64,000 bases of DNA from Tupaia tana (taxonomy: Eukaryota; Chordata; Mammalia; Scandentia; Tupaiidae): contig JAKSZU010000016.1 of NCBI GenBank assembly GCA_026018925.1, forward strand, positions 868,001-932,000. The letters are read 5' to 3'. Numbering within the stretch: position 1 is the stretch's first letter; each line of letters opens with the position of its first letter. Made by a program: the position numbers and the translations under genes. This document shows, piece by piece, positions 34,493 through 44,538 of the stretch. The notes beneath the pieces were generated by a model. The model made no database searches. It had not been told where the DNA came from and was given only the letters and a program-made list of their open reading frames with translations.

Positions 34493-34605
34493 ACACCCTG
34501 GACCTGAACGCCGAGGAGAAGGCAGTGCTGATAGCCAGCACCAAGTCCCCCATCTCCTTCCTCAGCAAACTCGGACAGACCATCTCTCGCAAGCGCTCCC
34601 CCAAG
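34493..34605 (+). CDS. MICAL3: MICAL3 coding exon 13 (residues 631-668)
   Basis: The acceptor is ccactcacag/ACACCC and the donor AAG/GTACGT, phase 0. It encodes DTLDLNAEEKAVLIASTKSP and then ISFLSKLGQTISRKRSPK. The RKRSPK end is the first half of a bipartite basic signal. Confidence 0.96.
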
Positions 34606-34690
34606 GTACGTGGGTCAGTCCTCACCGGCCACGGCGCCATGGCAGGGGTCGTGACGAGATTGACACAGAGCTCCTCCTCCCCTGCTGCAG
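34606..34690 (+). other. MICAL3: Very short intron 13 (85 nt)
   Basis: It has GT at the start and ctgctgcag at the end, close to the minimum size for vertebrate introns. A C/T-rich tract precedes the acceptor. It contains no repeat. Confidence 0.95.
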
Positions 34691-34753
34691 GACAAGAAGG
34701 AAAAGGACCTGGATGGTGCTGGAAAGAGGAGAAAGACCAGTCAGTCGGAGGAG
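34691..34753 (+). CDS. MICAL3: MICAL3 coding exon 14 (residues 669-689)
   Basis: This is a 63-nt in-frame exon with donor GAG/GTGAGA. It encodes DKKEKDLDGAGKRRKTSQSE plus Glu689. KRRK at 680-683 with RKR at 663-665 makes a bipartite nuclear-localisation-like signal, in line with reported nuclear targeting of MICAL3. Phases 0 and 0 would allow skipping. Confidence 0.96.
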
Positions 34754-34801
34754 GTGAGATCCGTCCAGGATTTGTTAAAATAATTATACGCAACTGCCGC
34801 T

Positions 34802-35062
34802 TTTTTTCCTTTTCTTTCTTTTTCTAGAGAGAGTTTTGCTATAGGGCACATGTGCTCACCAGAGAGACGGAAAGCGAGAAATCACCCCCCAGAGGGGATG
34901 GCTATGCCACAATCCCTTCTCTTCTCCTCCATTCTCTTCTTGGGATTTTGTGCACACAAACACACACGCCCAGCATGAGTTGTAGGCCACTGGGTCAGGA
35001 CTTGAACCATGGTCCACTATGTGGGCGTTCAGAGACATAACTATTATGCCATGTGCTGGTCC
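34802..35062 (-). mobile_element. tRNA-derived SINE
   Basis: Inverted, with ttttgctatagggcacatgt and the head catgtgctggtcc. Intermediate divergence. Confidence 0.85.
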
Positions 35063-35069
35063 TTCCTTT

Positions 35070-35220
35070 AAAAAAAAAAAAAAAAATTGGTAGAGGGTGT
35101 GTGTACTTGCTGGAGAGAGAGGTGGAGGGGGTGGGGGAAGGGGTGTTGGGTCCGAGACTCACCACACCATCGGCTGTGTGAGATCCAGCTGCCCTAACCA
35201 CCGCACCACAGGCCAGCCCA
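35070..35220 (-). mobile_element. Short-form tRNA SINE, old
   Basis: An A run, then gtgtgtacttgctggagaga, and the head caccacaggccagccc. It is G-rich in the middle. Confidence 0.55.
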
Positions 35221-35598
35221 CCCCTTTCTTATTTAAATCCTGTTTCCAGGTTGGTACTATTAAAGCTTTCACGTTCTCCCTTGACGGTCATCTCCATGGG
35301 CAGGCGCTCCCTGGGGTTTTGCCATCGTGTAACTTTCTGGAGTGCACCGAGGAGTGGAGACGTGCACGTGGGCCTTCCTGTCTGAGGGAAGCACATCGGC
35401 CATGGGGGTGGCCTTCCTGGCATGTGACGTTACCGAGACAAGCCGGGCACCGAAGCCTTGCTGACTCCTTCGGGAGATTAGAACCTGGCACCTTAGCCTG
35501 GGCGCTGGGTGGGTGCCCGTGAGGGTTTCCTTTGAGGGCAGAGTGTCGGTAGGGCCCCTTGTAAGAGGGTCAGTTCTGAGGTGATGGGTGTTCATCAG

Positions 35599-35772
35599 GA
35601 GGAGGCGCCCCGGGGCTGCAGAGGAGAGAGGCCCACCCTGGTGAGCACCCTGACAGACAGGAGGATGGACATCGCCCTTGGCAACCAGAACAAGGTGAAG
35701 CACATGGCCACCCAGCTGCTCGCCAAGTTCGAGGAGAATGCCCCCGCACAGTCCCCCGGCATCAGGAGACAG
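35599..35772 (+). CDS. MICAL3: MICAL3 coding exon 15 (residues 690-747)
   Basis: The acceptor is gttcatcag/GAGGAG and the donor CAG/GTAAGC, phases 0 and 0. It encodes EEAPRGCRGERPTLVSTLTD, then RRMDIALGNQNKVKHMATQL and LAKFEENAPAQSPGIRRQ. The NQNKVK...LLAKFEE segment is conserved among MICALs. It is the last constitutive exon before the cassette region. Confidence 0.97.
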
Positions 35773-37089
35773 GTAAGCCCGCCTCCCACCTCCCCGACCC
35801 GACTGCTCAGGCCAGCGGGGTGCAGGGACCATTCCAGGCAAATGAGAAGGGGGTGCCACAGACCCCAGGGCTCCCTGACTCAGGGTGTCTGATTGTCCTT
35901 GGTCTGGTCACAGCAGAGAAGAGTGTTTTGTGGTTCAGGGCCGCATTATCCTCGACATTCGGGCCTGAGGAGTCCGCAAGAAAAGTCAGCAGAGGGATCT
36001 GGAAGGTGTCTGTCTGTGTCTGTGTGTCTGTCCACTCGGCACGTACGTAGGTGGGTTGTAAGGAAGTCGGTGCTGACGCGGGGAATAGAGGCAGCCGTCC
36101 CTGTGCATTTGCTGTGCTCCTTGCCGGGACTCCTCGGTGTGCTCCCGTCTGCAGTCAAGGTCACTCCCACACAGTCCCCCGCTCTGCCCGGCTCGCTGGA
36201 CTTCGGGCTCTTCCCACGTGGTTCGGCACCCCGCAAGCCTGCCATACTCACTGCCGCACGTGTTGGCGGGTCCTCGCCCATTACGCTGACGCGGGATCCA
36301 CGTCCCCGCGGCAGGGATGCACCTGTGGCAAATGCTGCCCTCTGGCCTTCCGGGCCTGTGACCATGCTGGGCTCTCATTTGCACCCGTAAGTCTTCCGAG
36401 GATGCCAGACTGACCTGAGGAGCCTCTGTTCGGGCTTGTCTCTCCTGTTGCTCATCCTGGGGGGAGGGCTGGGGTTCAAGACTCACTCGGATGGTTTCCT
36501 ATAAAACTCCCCGGTGACCCGAGAGTGTCCAGGGACAGGCCATGCTTTTCCTTCTCTCCTCGCTCGCTCACTCTCCCGCGCACTCAGCAGCCGTCACTCC
36601 TTAACGCAGGGCAGGCCTGCGGTGCCGGGTGCAGCCATAGCTGGCTCCCGTCCACACCGCACTTTGGTCGCAGGTCCTGGCGCTGCACGCCTCCATGCTG
36701 CGCCTCCCACGTGACCTGGCACGGCAGGGTGCCGGACCGCCTCGGGAAGGCGGGCATGTGCTCCTCGAGAGGGTGGCTGCCCTCTCTGTAGGAAGAATGT
36801 GTGATTTAGATCCAGAGAGCACCCAGCCTGGGCTGGGGTAATGAGAACCACAGCTTCTGTGTTCTGTTCTTCCTTAGCTTGTTTTTTTTGTTTGGTTTTT
36901 TTTTTTTTTTTTTTTTTTGGCACTTGCATAGCTTCAGGTTTGGGGGTCCGTTTTCTGTCCTTGGTAAATGTAACTTTCTAAGAGTTAGTTTCTGCCTCCC
37001 TTCCCCAGCGTGTCTGTGTCTTTCCTGCCTTAATGTACTTACTTTGTTTTGTCTCCATGTCCCGTTCCCACCCGCGGCCTGTGTCACAG

Positions 37090-37179
37090 CCGACACAGCA
37101 GCGTGAGCGTGGGCTCAGCCGGCCGTCCCGCTGCCCGCCTGCGCAGGGTCGCCCTGCTCCTGTCCCCCAGTGGAAACAG
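37090..37179 (+). CDS. MICAL3: Candidate MICAL3 cassette exon a (30 codons)
   Basis: It follows a pyrimidine-rich tract ending gcctgtgtcacag and has the donor AAACAG/GTAAAG. The 90 bases are open in phase 0 and encode PTQQRERGLSRPSRCPPAQG and then RPAPVPQWKQ. Skipping or inclusion keeps the frame. It could also be chance, since proline/arginine codons are common in GC-rich sequence. No transcript evidence is available here. Confidence 0.45.
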
Positions 37180-37435
37180 GTAAAGGATCTGCCCAGGGCC
37201 CGGGACGGGGCCACCCCAGGCCTCTGCACTACAGCCCTGCTCTGCCAGGCAGCGCTGGGCTCACGCTTCAGAATCGCAGCTTGCGCACGGGCAGGGTCTT
37301 CCGTCTGAGTTGGGGCTCCGCACGTGGCTCACAGGCGGTGCTGGTCTGGCTCCCTGTGTGTTTGGCTCCTTGGGATGGAGAAACCCATTCAGGCAGACTT
37401 GGCTCGAGGAGCGACTCCCGGAAGCTAGCTGTGTG

Positions 37436-37539
37436 GTGTAGTCTCTGTCCTGGGGCGACGGCTGCTCTGTCTCCTGTCTTGCCATGGGTCCCGTCACGCT
37501 GGTGTAGCCTCTGTCCAGGGGTGACGGCTGCTCTGTCTC
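37436..37539. repeat. Two copies of a 38-base unit
   Basis: The copies at 37436-37473 and 37501-37539 share tctctgtcctggggcgacgg-like sequence followed by ctgctctgtctc. The core resembles the minisatellite unit at 24735. Confidence 0.7.
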
Positions 37540-38054
37540 AAGGCCGCCGGAGAACTCTGGCTTCTGCAAACCTGAGAACGGGGCGGCAGAGGCTTTTTCA
37601 GTGAAGAGGAAAATGTTCTCCAAGAAAACAGCCTTGAGCTGGGCTGTGTGTTTCAAACCCTGGACAGAGACGCTCAGGAGTGCTTTCTTGGCGTTTCATC
37701 TGCGTTTAAAATGCTCACTAACACCACTGTAGAATCCTCTAGAACACCACCTCCCCTCAGCAGCACAGAAGCAGGCAGGCAGGTGCCCCTGGTCTACGAC
37801 AGGAAACCTGCCTGGGCTGGAGGCCGTGTTTTGCCCCGTGTCCAGTTGGCCAGACTCCTGCGCAGAGGGGTGCGGCGGCCAGGGTGCTGGGAGGGCCCCG
37901 GCCAGCAACCCCCGCCCCCAGTGCCCCCCCCACCACCACGGCCTCCCGGCCTCTTGTGCCTTACGGTGACAGCTGTTGCTGGCGGGCACTGGGGTGGCAA
38001 GCTAGGGTGATTTCAGGACATTCGGGAAGATGTCCCACTCTGGCCTTGCTTGTT

Positions 38055-38265
38055 TTTTCTTTTTAGAAGTTACTTACTCCTCCCGTGAGTGACAGACAGA
38101 GGGACAGCACCCCACAGGGTCTCCACGCCACCACTTGCCCCAGCCTCAGCCTGCCTCCATGGGCACACACACCCGGCATCCACGGGGTGCCCACACTTGG
38201 ACGGGAGCCTTCCCGCGGAGGGGCTTGGTGGTGTTTGTCCCTGCGCCCTGGTAGCATGCCGCATT
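38055..38265 (-). mobile_element. Possible family 2 repeat
   Basis: gaagttacttactcctccc then gtgagtgacagacagaggga resembles the start of the copy at 12310. The rest is too diverged to align by eye. Confidence 0.25.
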
Positions 38266-38394
38266 GTCGGTGGGGCTTGGCGGCCAGGTGATCTGGGAAC
38301 CAGTTACCAGGCCCCTCCTTGGTGCTCGCAGAGCTCTTCTGGGCAGTCAGTGGAAACTGACTTGGGTCTCCTCTCCTTGCCCTTTGCCTTGAAG

Positions 38395-38478
38395 TCTAGG
38401 TGGAAGGGTCGATTTGAAAGGTCATCTTCAGTCGAGGATCCTAAAACTCTAGGCCCTTACAGTGCTCACCTGAGTTAG
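38395..38478 (+). CDS. MICAL3: Candidate alternative last exon (27 codons, then stop)
   Basis: After an excellent pyrimidine tract ending gccttgaag, phase 0 reads SRWKGRFERSSSVEDPKTLG and then PYSAHLS before TAG at 38476. No donor is seen and no AATAAA lies close by. If used, MICAL3 would end just after residue 747 with a basic, serine-rich tail and no LIM domain. It may be chance. Confidence 0.25.
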   Translation, partial: SRWKGRFERSSSVEDPKTLGPYSAHLS

Positions 38479-39433
38479 GAAGAACGCAGGGAAGGGAGAT
38501 CGGGGTGACACTGAGTGGGCCAGCAGGTGACCGCAGTCACGGCCCTGGAGCTGCTGTGGGCAGGCTTGCCAGGAAGCCCTTAGGCAGCGGGTGCGACCCC
38601 AGGAGCCCGGCAAGGCGGGGCCTCATTGTCGGGCTGAGCTCGGCCTTTGCGGGCTGCTTGGGTTCCCCTGATGTCAGAGCTTCCACTTGTGCCAGGCCTG
38701 TGTGGGGAGCATGCCCCCTGACCCCAGGGGGCGGCCCACGCAGCTCATCATCGGGCGGGCGGTCCGATGACAGTCGGTGAGGCAGGCTCACTGGCAGCAG
38801 GCCCGAGCATTACAGCCAGACCCAGGTCCCATGTAGTAGGCAGCAGGTGACGGGTGGAGAGTAGCTGGCTATCCGGGCACTAGGGCCTGGTCGCTGACTG
38901 CCCAGTCAGCGGAAGTCAGCCTGGTGGCCTGTGCAGAGCAGGTCACACATGTGCCCGGCTAGGCCAGGTGGCCCCTGAACTCCCCGCAGTGTTCAGCCGT
39001 GCAAACATGTGACGTTTGTACTTAATCCCTCTCAGCACCGAAAGATGCAGTCGGCACTCAGTGCCAGCTGCTTCAGAAACCAGGGGCCCGGCCTCTGCTC
39101 CCGACCCACCCTGAGCTGGCTCCTCTCTGTCTTGCTTTAGAAAGGGGGTGACCATCAGCACCTCCTCAGTGGTTCCAACCACGGCAGGGGGCATGGCAGG
39201 CACAGCAGTGCTGGCTGCCCGGGACAAGGACGAGGTGGAGGGCAGGGGATAGCGCAGGAGGGAGACGAGTACTCTGTGGCCAGAGCGTCCCTCTGCCCAC
39301 CTGTGTGAACGCGATGGCTGCTCCCTCCCCACCCTCCTGCTCTCAGTCTCCTCACCGTGTCCTGCAGGCCGCCCTGCCCAGGAGCCAGCCGGGCAGACAC
39401 AGGGTGTCGTGTGAGTTTAAAACAAACGGCGGA

Positions 39434-39597
39434 GGGACTAGTAGGTGGCACGGTGGTTAAGGGTGCTGGGCTCCCACATGGCGGACCGTGGTTTGAGTCC
39501 CGGACCTGGTGGCTTGCTTTCTCACTCTCTCTCTCTTGCTCTTGCTCTGTCCCTCTCTGGTCAAATTAAATAAATAAAGCTAAATAAAATGTTTTAA
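39434..39597 (+). mobile_element. Short-form tRNA SINE with duplication
   Basis: The head gggactagtaggtggcacgg with B box ggtttgagtcc passes directly to ttgctttctcactctctctc. It ends in aaataaataaa. Flanks acaaacggcgga and acaaacagtgga mark the target. Confidence 0.9.
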
Positions 39598-39869
39598 AAA
39601 ACAAACAGTGGAGCCATTCCCAGGCCTCCATCAAGCCTCATGCTCCCAGGTGCTCCCGTGTCCCAACACAGGCATCCGAGTACAGAGAGGCAGGAGCCCT
39701 CTGCAAGGACTTGGAGAGGCCAGAATGTGTGGTTATTTCTCAGATACTGAGGGACTTCCTAGGTCACAGGCAGACTCGCAGGAAGGGAGTGCAGTGGAGA
39801 GGGGCAGGAGGAGAGAAACGGCTGTGGACCACGGATGGTGCTCAGGTAGTAAAGCAGGTTTAATTTTTT

Positions 39870-40114
39870 TTTTTTTTTGAGAGGTTTTTTGCTACAGGGC
39901 ACGTGCGCTTGTCAGAAAGAGAGACAGAAAGCGAGAAATCACCCCCCGGGGGGAAGGCCACGCTGCAATCCCTTCTCCTCCATTCTCCTCTCGGGATCTT
40001 GGGCACGCACACACACACGCCTGACATGAGTTTAAGCCACTGGGTCCAGGACTCAAACCGCGGTCAGCTACATGGGAGTCCAGCGACATAGCCATTACGC
40101 CAACTGCTGGTCCC
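39870..40114 (-). mobile_element. tRNA-derived SINE, young copy
   Basis: Inverted, with the perfect flanking word aagcaggtttaattttt at about 39853-39869 and 40115-40131. Confidence 0.95.
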
Positions 40115-40641
40115 AAGCAGGTTTAATTTTTATAGCTAGTTTCCCATCGGTCATGTATTTTCTTGACTTTTCTCCAGAACCTTCTGCATGTGAGTGAGTG
40201 GACCAGGGTGGGGGCTGTCCCAGCTGGGCTCTGGGGCGGGCTGCCCTTTGCTGTCAGGTGCCCGTGCACCCCAGCTGTAGGGGAGTTCTCCCTGTGTCCC
40301 CCGGGCAGGCTGGCCTGCCGGCCCTCTCTGTTAGGGTCAGGGCCATTTCCTTTACCCTCCGGTGTTCCCAACAGTCCTCCAGGCCCCTGGCGTGGAGGCA
40401 GGGCCACGATCTAACCTGCTACCAGATTACCTGCACAGCCAGTGCCTGCTGGAAAGTGCAGCTCCCACCTGGAGCCAGAGAGAGGCCGTGACCCCCGCTC
40501 TACACGCAGTGCTTTGCTGTGGAGGGGGAGGGGCCAGCGAGCCCACCTGGGACACCTTCGATGCCCTGCAGCCCCAGACTGGCCTTCCTCCGGCCGCTGT
40601 TTGAACAGTGTTCTCTCTGTTTGTGTCTGTCTGTGTAAAAG

Positions 40642-40725
40642 CGACGCGAGAAGGAGCATTCTCGGACCTGCCCCAAAAAAGTGATCGCACTGCCTCCTCC
40701 CGTCCAGGCGCAGGGGGGCCCGCAG
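40642..40725 (+). CDS. MICAL3: Candidate MICAL3 cassette exon b (28 codons)
   Basis: A long pyrimidine/TG tract ends gtaaaag, and the donor is CAG/GTGACC. It is open in phase 0 and encodes RREKEHSRTCPKKVIALPPP and then VQAQGGPQ. The basic start and a single cysteine give it an exon-like composition, and both ends are phase 0, so it fits between residues 747 and 748. I do not remember it clearly from human isoforms. Confidence 0.6.
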
Positions 40726-41279
40726 GTGACCTCTGCATGCCACTGTCCTGCGTGTGTCGCTGGCTGCTGTAGACACGGGAGCAGTCGTTCGTGGTCCCGC
40801 GTGGGCATACTGCTGTGTGGCTGGAAACTAAAACTAAAACCGTGTTTGTCAGAGCCAAGCCCCAGGAGGCCCCAAAGCAGCACATTGTCGTAAAACCCCA
40901 GTGAAAGCAGCCCCTTTTGTCTTGCTGCCCGTCGAGCTGAAGTGAGGATGGGGACTCGTAGGAGGCTTCCCTCCTGATTCTGAGAGCCTTGCCTCTGCTT
41001 CTGCTGACAGGCATCCCCCCCTCCCCGTCCGCCCTCGCAGGCAGGTCACCAGGACTGCTCACAGAGCTAGCCACAGACAGGCACGGCAGGCAGCGGCCAC
41101 AGGTCTGTGGCGAGCACCCGGGTGCCGCGTTTATAGAGGACTCTGGTGCCCTCTGGCGGATCCCGGTGAAGTGCAGCTCTCAGGTAGAAGCTAAGGAAAG
41201 ACATTTTCTCTGTGAGGCTGGGCTTATCTGCGAGGCAACCACTAGCAGCGTGTCTGCTCTCGGGGCACAGCCTGTGTCC

Positions 41280-41760
41280 GCGGCCCAAGAGCTGAGCACT
41301 CTGGCTGCGCCACCGCCCTGCGCTCTGCAGTAAAGGCCCGTGCTGGCGAGCAGCTCTGTCGCGAGGCAGCGCTCAGCCCGTCCCACGTCCAGTCCCGGTC
41401 AGCGCTCACAACGCCACGCCAGGCGGTGCCTGCCATCTCCACTTCCAGACCAGACTGACACGGGGCGGGCCACGGCATCGCGCACGGCCGCAGACGGAGC
41501 CGCGCTTTGATGTGGGCGCTGCAGCCTGCGCGCGTCTCCCCTGGGCTCCGTCCTGCTCCTGCCCACAGAGCGGGCACGCTCTCGTGCTCGATGGCAGCAG
41601 CCCTTTCCCACCAGTATGTGGCTGGTAGTTAGCCAGGAGTGAAGAGCTGGTCTTCCCCGCTCCCACGATCACTGGGCTGGCGGTTTCCTTGGCACCGAGA
41701 CCGCCCCGGACCCCTCACCCACTTCCCCCTTTAGCGAGCTGCTCAGGGAGGGCCACCCCC
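41280..41760. promoter_or_regulatory. Intragenic CpG island
   Basis: By hand count about 42 CpG in 480 bases of roughly 65% GC, an observed/expected ratio near 0.8. It is SINE-free and has several GC-box-like ggggcggg words, for example near 41463. It lies inside intron 15 between cassette candidates b and c. It could be an internal promoter or an enhancer. Confidence 0.5.
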
Positions 41761-44430
41761 ACCCGCTGTCCCTCCGGCCGGTCGGAGCAGTCGTTCTTCT
41801 CGCCGGCTTCCGCCTCCCTTTCCTTCCCTCCCCCGCGCTGTCTGTGGGGAGCTGCTCCTGTCTAACCCACCTCTCCTTTCTAGCCTTCCCTCTAATGCCT
41901 CTGGTCTCACCTGCCGTGTGGCCACTCCGTACTAACCGTGGTGCTCCAGCCCTGCAGCTGCCTCTCTGGAGGCCGTGGGATGGGGCGTAGGTGGGGCCGC
42001 GGCTCCTCGGAGCGGGGATCAGAAGGGAAGGACTGTGCTGAGATGCACTGAGTTTCTGTCACCGACTTTCCCACTGTCACGTAGGAGGCCCAGTAGGACC
42101 TCCGGATGGAGCTCAAGTTTCTGATTTGTTGCCAACAGACGTACAGGGATCTCGGTACCGGCAGCCGTGGCGAGCAGAGTCCCCGCCAGGAGAGGGTAAA
42201 AGAGCATGGACCCGGGGCACAAGGTGCCGAGAGCCACGCAGGGCGTGCCACGGTGGTGGGGGCAAGAGCAGGGGTACGGGGTGGGGCCCTCCCCTGCTTC
42301 GTGCACGCTCTTGTTCCCCAGCCCAGAGCCAGAACTCTCTTGCTAGCGGCGCTGGCCTGGCAGACAGCACTCACTGTAGTATCCTCCACCTGGCACCCCG
42401 CTGGGAAGGGTCTCAGACGTCCACTCTGCCTGCCTTTCCTGTTCCAAGACCTTAGCACCCCTACCCCCAAACATGCTGGTGGGAGAGCAGCATTTGACCA
42501 CCAGACAGAAGGGTCCAGATCAGTAAGTAGGTCCCTGATCAGACAGTCATGGACGTTGTAGTGGAAAGATGCACCCAGCCAGCCCACTCGGACCAGCGTG
42601 GGAAGTTCGCGAGTATGAAGAGAGTGAGGGAGGTAGGGCCAGCAGGCTGGGGTGCATAAGGAAAAGCTTTAGCAGTTTTTACTGGGAAACTCGGGACTGA
42701 GCAATTGTGAGGCCATCGTACAGCTCACGCGTGCAGAGGAGTCCCGTCGAGGTTGTTTTGTGACGCTTTTCACTCATTCCTGCCTTTGAAGAAGATGGCC
42801 TTGTGGGGCAGCTCTGCAGCTTGAACGAGGTGTGGCCTCGAGTTGTTAGCCACACATCAGCCCTCTTCTTACTTTACTCCTCTCTGAAATGCAGCGCTGG
42901 CCGAGCAGCAGGCCCAGTACTTCTCAGATTCATTAGGAAGCTAGTCGTGGGCCTTGTCTCCAGGCCACAGCTGGCAGGCCGTGAGCTCCCGTGGGCACCC
43001 CAGAGCAGCCCGGAGGTGGAGGTGGAGGTGGGAGCCCGGCAGCTGTGGTGCTCCCCACCAGGCTGCCCTGTCTGGTGGGCCCATGGACCCCAGGCGTCCT
43101 GCCTTCTGTCCAGGCCACCTTCCTCTTCTTTCAATGAGACAGCAGTCCCTGAATTTGGGGGGATGCACGCTTAATGGGCAGCTGATGCCCTTTGGTGAAA
43201 CGATGCCTAACAGAAGGAGTAAGTTTAACAAAAGGCAAGGAGAAACAATTTGAGATCGGGGCAGCAGTGCAGAGGGAAAAGGTGTGGTTTTGAGCTCAGG
43301 AGGCAGGAAAGTCGGAGGGGTTTTCATCCCTTCTCCCTTTGAGCTGTGCAGCCCCCAGGCCGGGAACACTTGCGGGGTGCTGTTCGTGTTCTTTTCAGGC
43401 ACGCCCTCTCTGCCCCTCGGCCTCACACGTGCACACACCTGCTCTGTCTGGCCTGCGCCCCCTACTCTCTGCCTCTCATGCCCTAGGGATCACAACCCAG
43501 TTTTCTCACGTTTCCTTGTGGTGGGTAGGATCTTCTGCAGAGACCTTCCCCAGCTCCCCCTGGGGCCTGTGTTGCTGGCTGCACCCCGACTGCTGAGCCC
43601 CGGCCCAGTGAGCTGGCTGAGCATTTGGAGCAGAGACTGGGGAGGCACCAGGTAACCCTCCCCGACTGTCACCCCCACCAAGCGAGGGAGCAAATGTGGA
43701 CCGAATCAGGGCACGGTGGATCTGCATAGAGCAGGAGCCAAGGGCTTCTTGTTGCCACCACTGTCCCTCAGGAGTTTGGCCCAAGCCTGGGGCAGCTATG
43801 CAGGGACTGCGGCAAAGCTGTGGCCACGCTCTCGGCCTCTGGGGACTGGCAAGTTCGGGCCACACAGGCCTTCCCCTGAGGGACCTGGCCCACCGTTGCT
43901 GCCCATGCTGTGGACAGTCTTCAGAGGCCCTCATGGCTTCCAGTCTTCCAACCAACATGGAGTTTGGCTGGCTCCCTGGAAGCTGAGCTCCGAGCACCAG
44001 CAGTGGACAGAAGGTGCCAAGCCTCTGGCCTTTATAGTAGGGGTGAGCTTCAGCCCAGATTTGCCGTCTCTCGTGTCTGCAGTTTACGAGGCGAGTGGAG
44101 TCCCAGCCGAAGCTAGTGTGTCAGCGGGACCTCCACCCCTGCCACTTAGAGGGCAGCTAGTGGAAGACCAAGCGGGGAGGACGGCCTTCCTAGGTGGCCC
44201 AGCTGCGGCTGTTTCCAGAGCCAGCGTCGCCGTGAGCTCAGGGAACCTGAGTAAAAAGCAAAGCGCAGGCCCAGAGTGACCACACGTGCCTCTGGGAACT
44301 CGAAGTACTTCACTCGCTATTAGATGAGGTCTGGAGTAAACAGTGGAATTGCCACATTGCTTAGGTTGGGCCCTGCGTGGCTTGTAATTTAACACTTCCT
44401 TGCGTGTTTTCTCCCCGTCTTGTTTTATAG

Positions 44431-44538
44431 CCAGAGCCTGAACCGTCCCGCGGGTTCTTTGCCGACCAGTGGGAGCTTTCTCTTAGTCTCCGCTCCTCCA
44501 ACCGCCCCGCCTCTCCCTCTTCCGACTCCCTGCGGCAG
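44431..44538 (+). CDS. MICAL3: Candidate MICAL3 cassette exon c (36 codons)
   Basis: The acceptor is cgtcttgttttatag/CCAGAG and the donor CGGCAG/GTAGCA. It is open in phase 0 and encodes PEPEPSRGFFADQWELSLSL and then RSSNRPASPSSDSLRQ. Mixed acidic, aromatic and serine/proline content looks like a real protein segment. Both boundaries are phase 0. Confidence 0.7.

Larger units (their letters stand above)
34754..35598 (+). other. MICAL3: Intron 14
   Basis: It holds one full and one short inverted SINE. The rest, 35221-35598, shows nothing. Confidence 0.9.

Noticed and set aside
35269-35859. 196-codon antisense frame over coding exon 15
   Set aside because: It is a shadow of the GC-rich sense exon, with no domain and no splice context.
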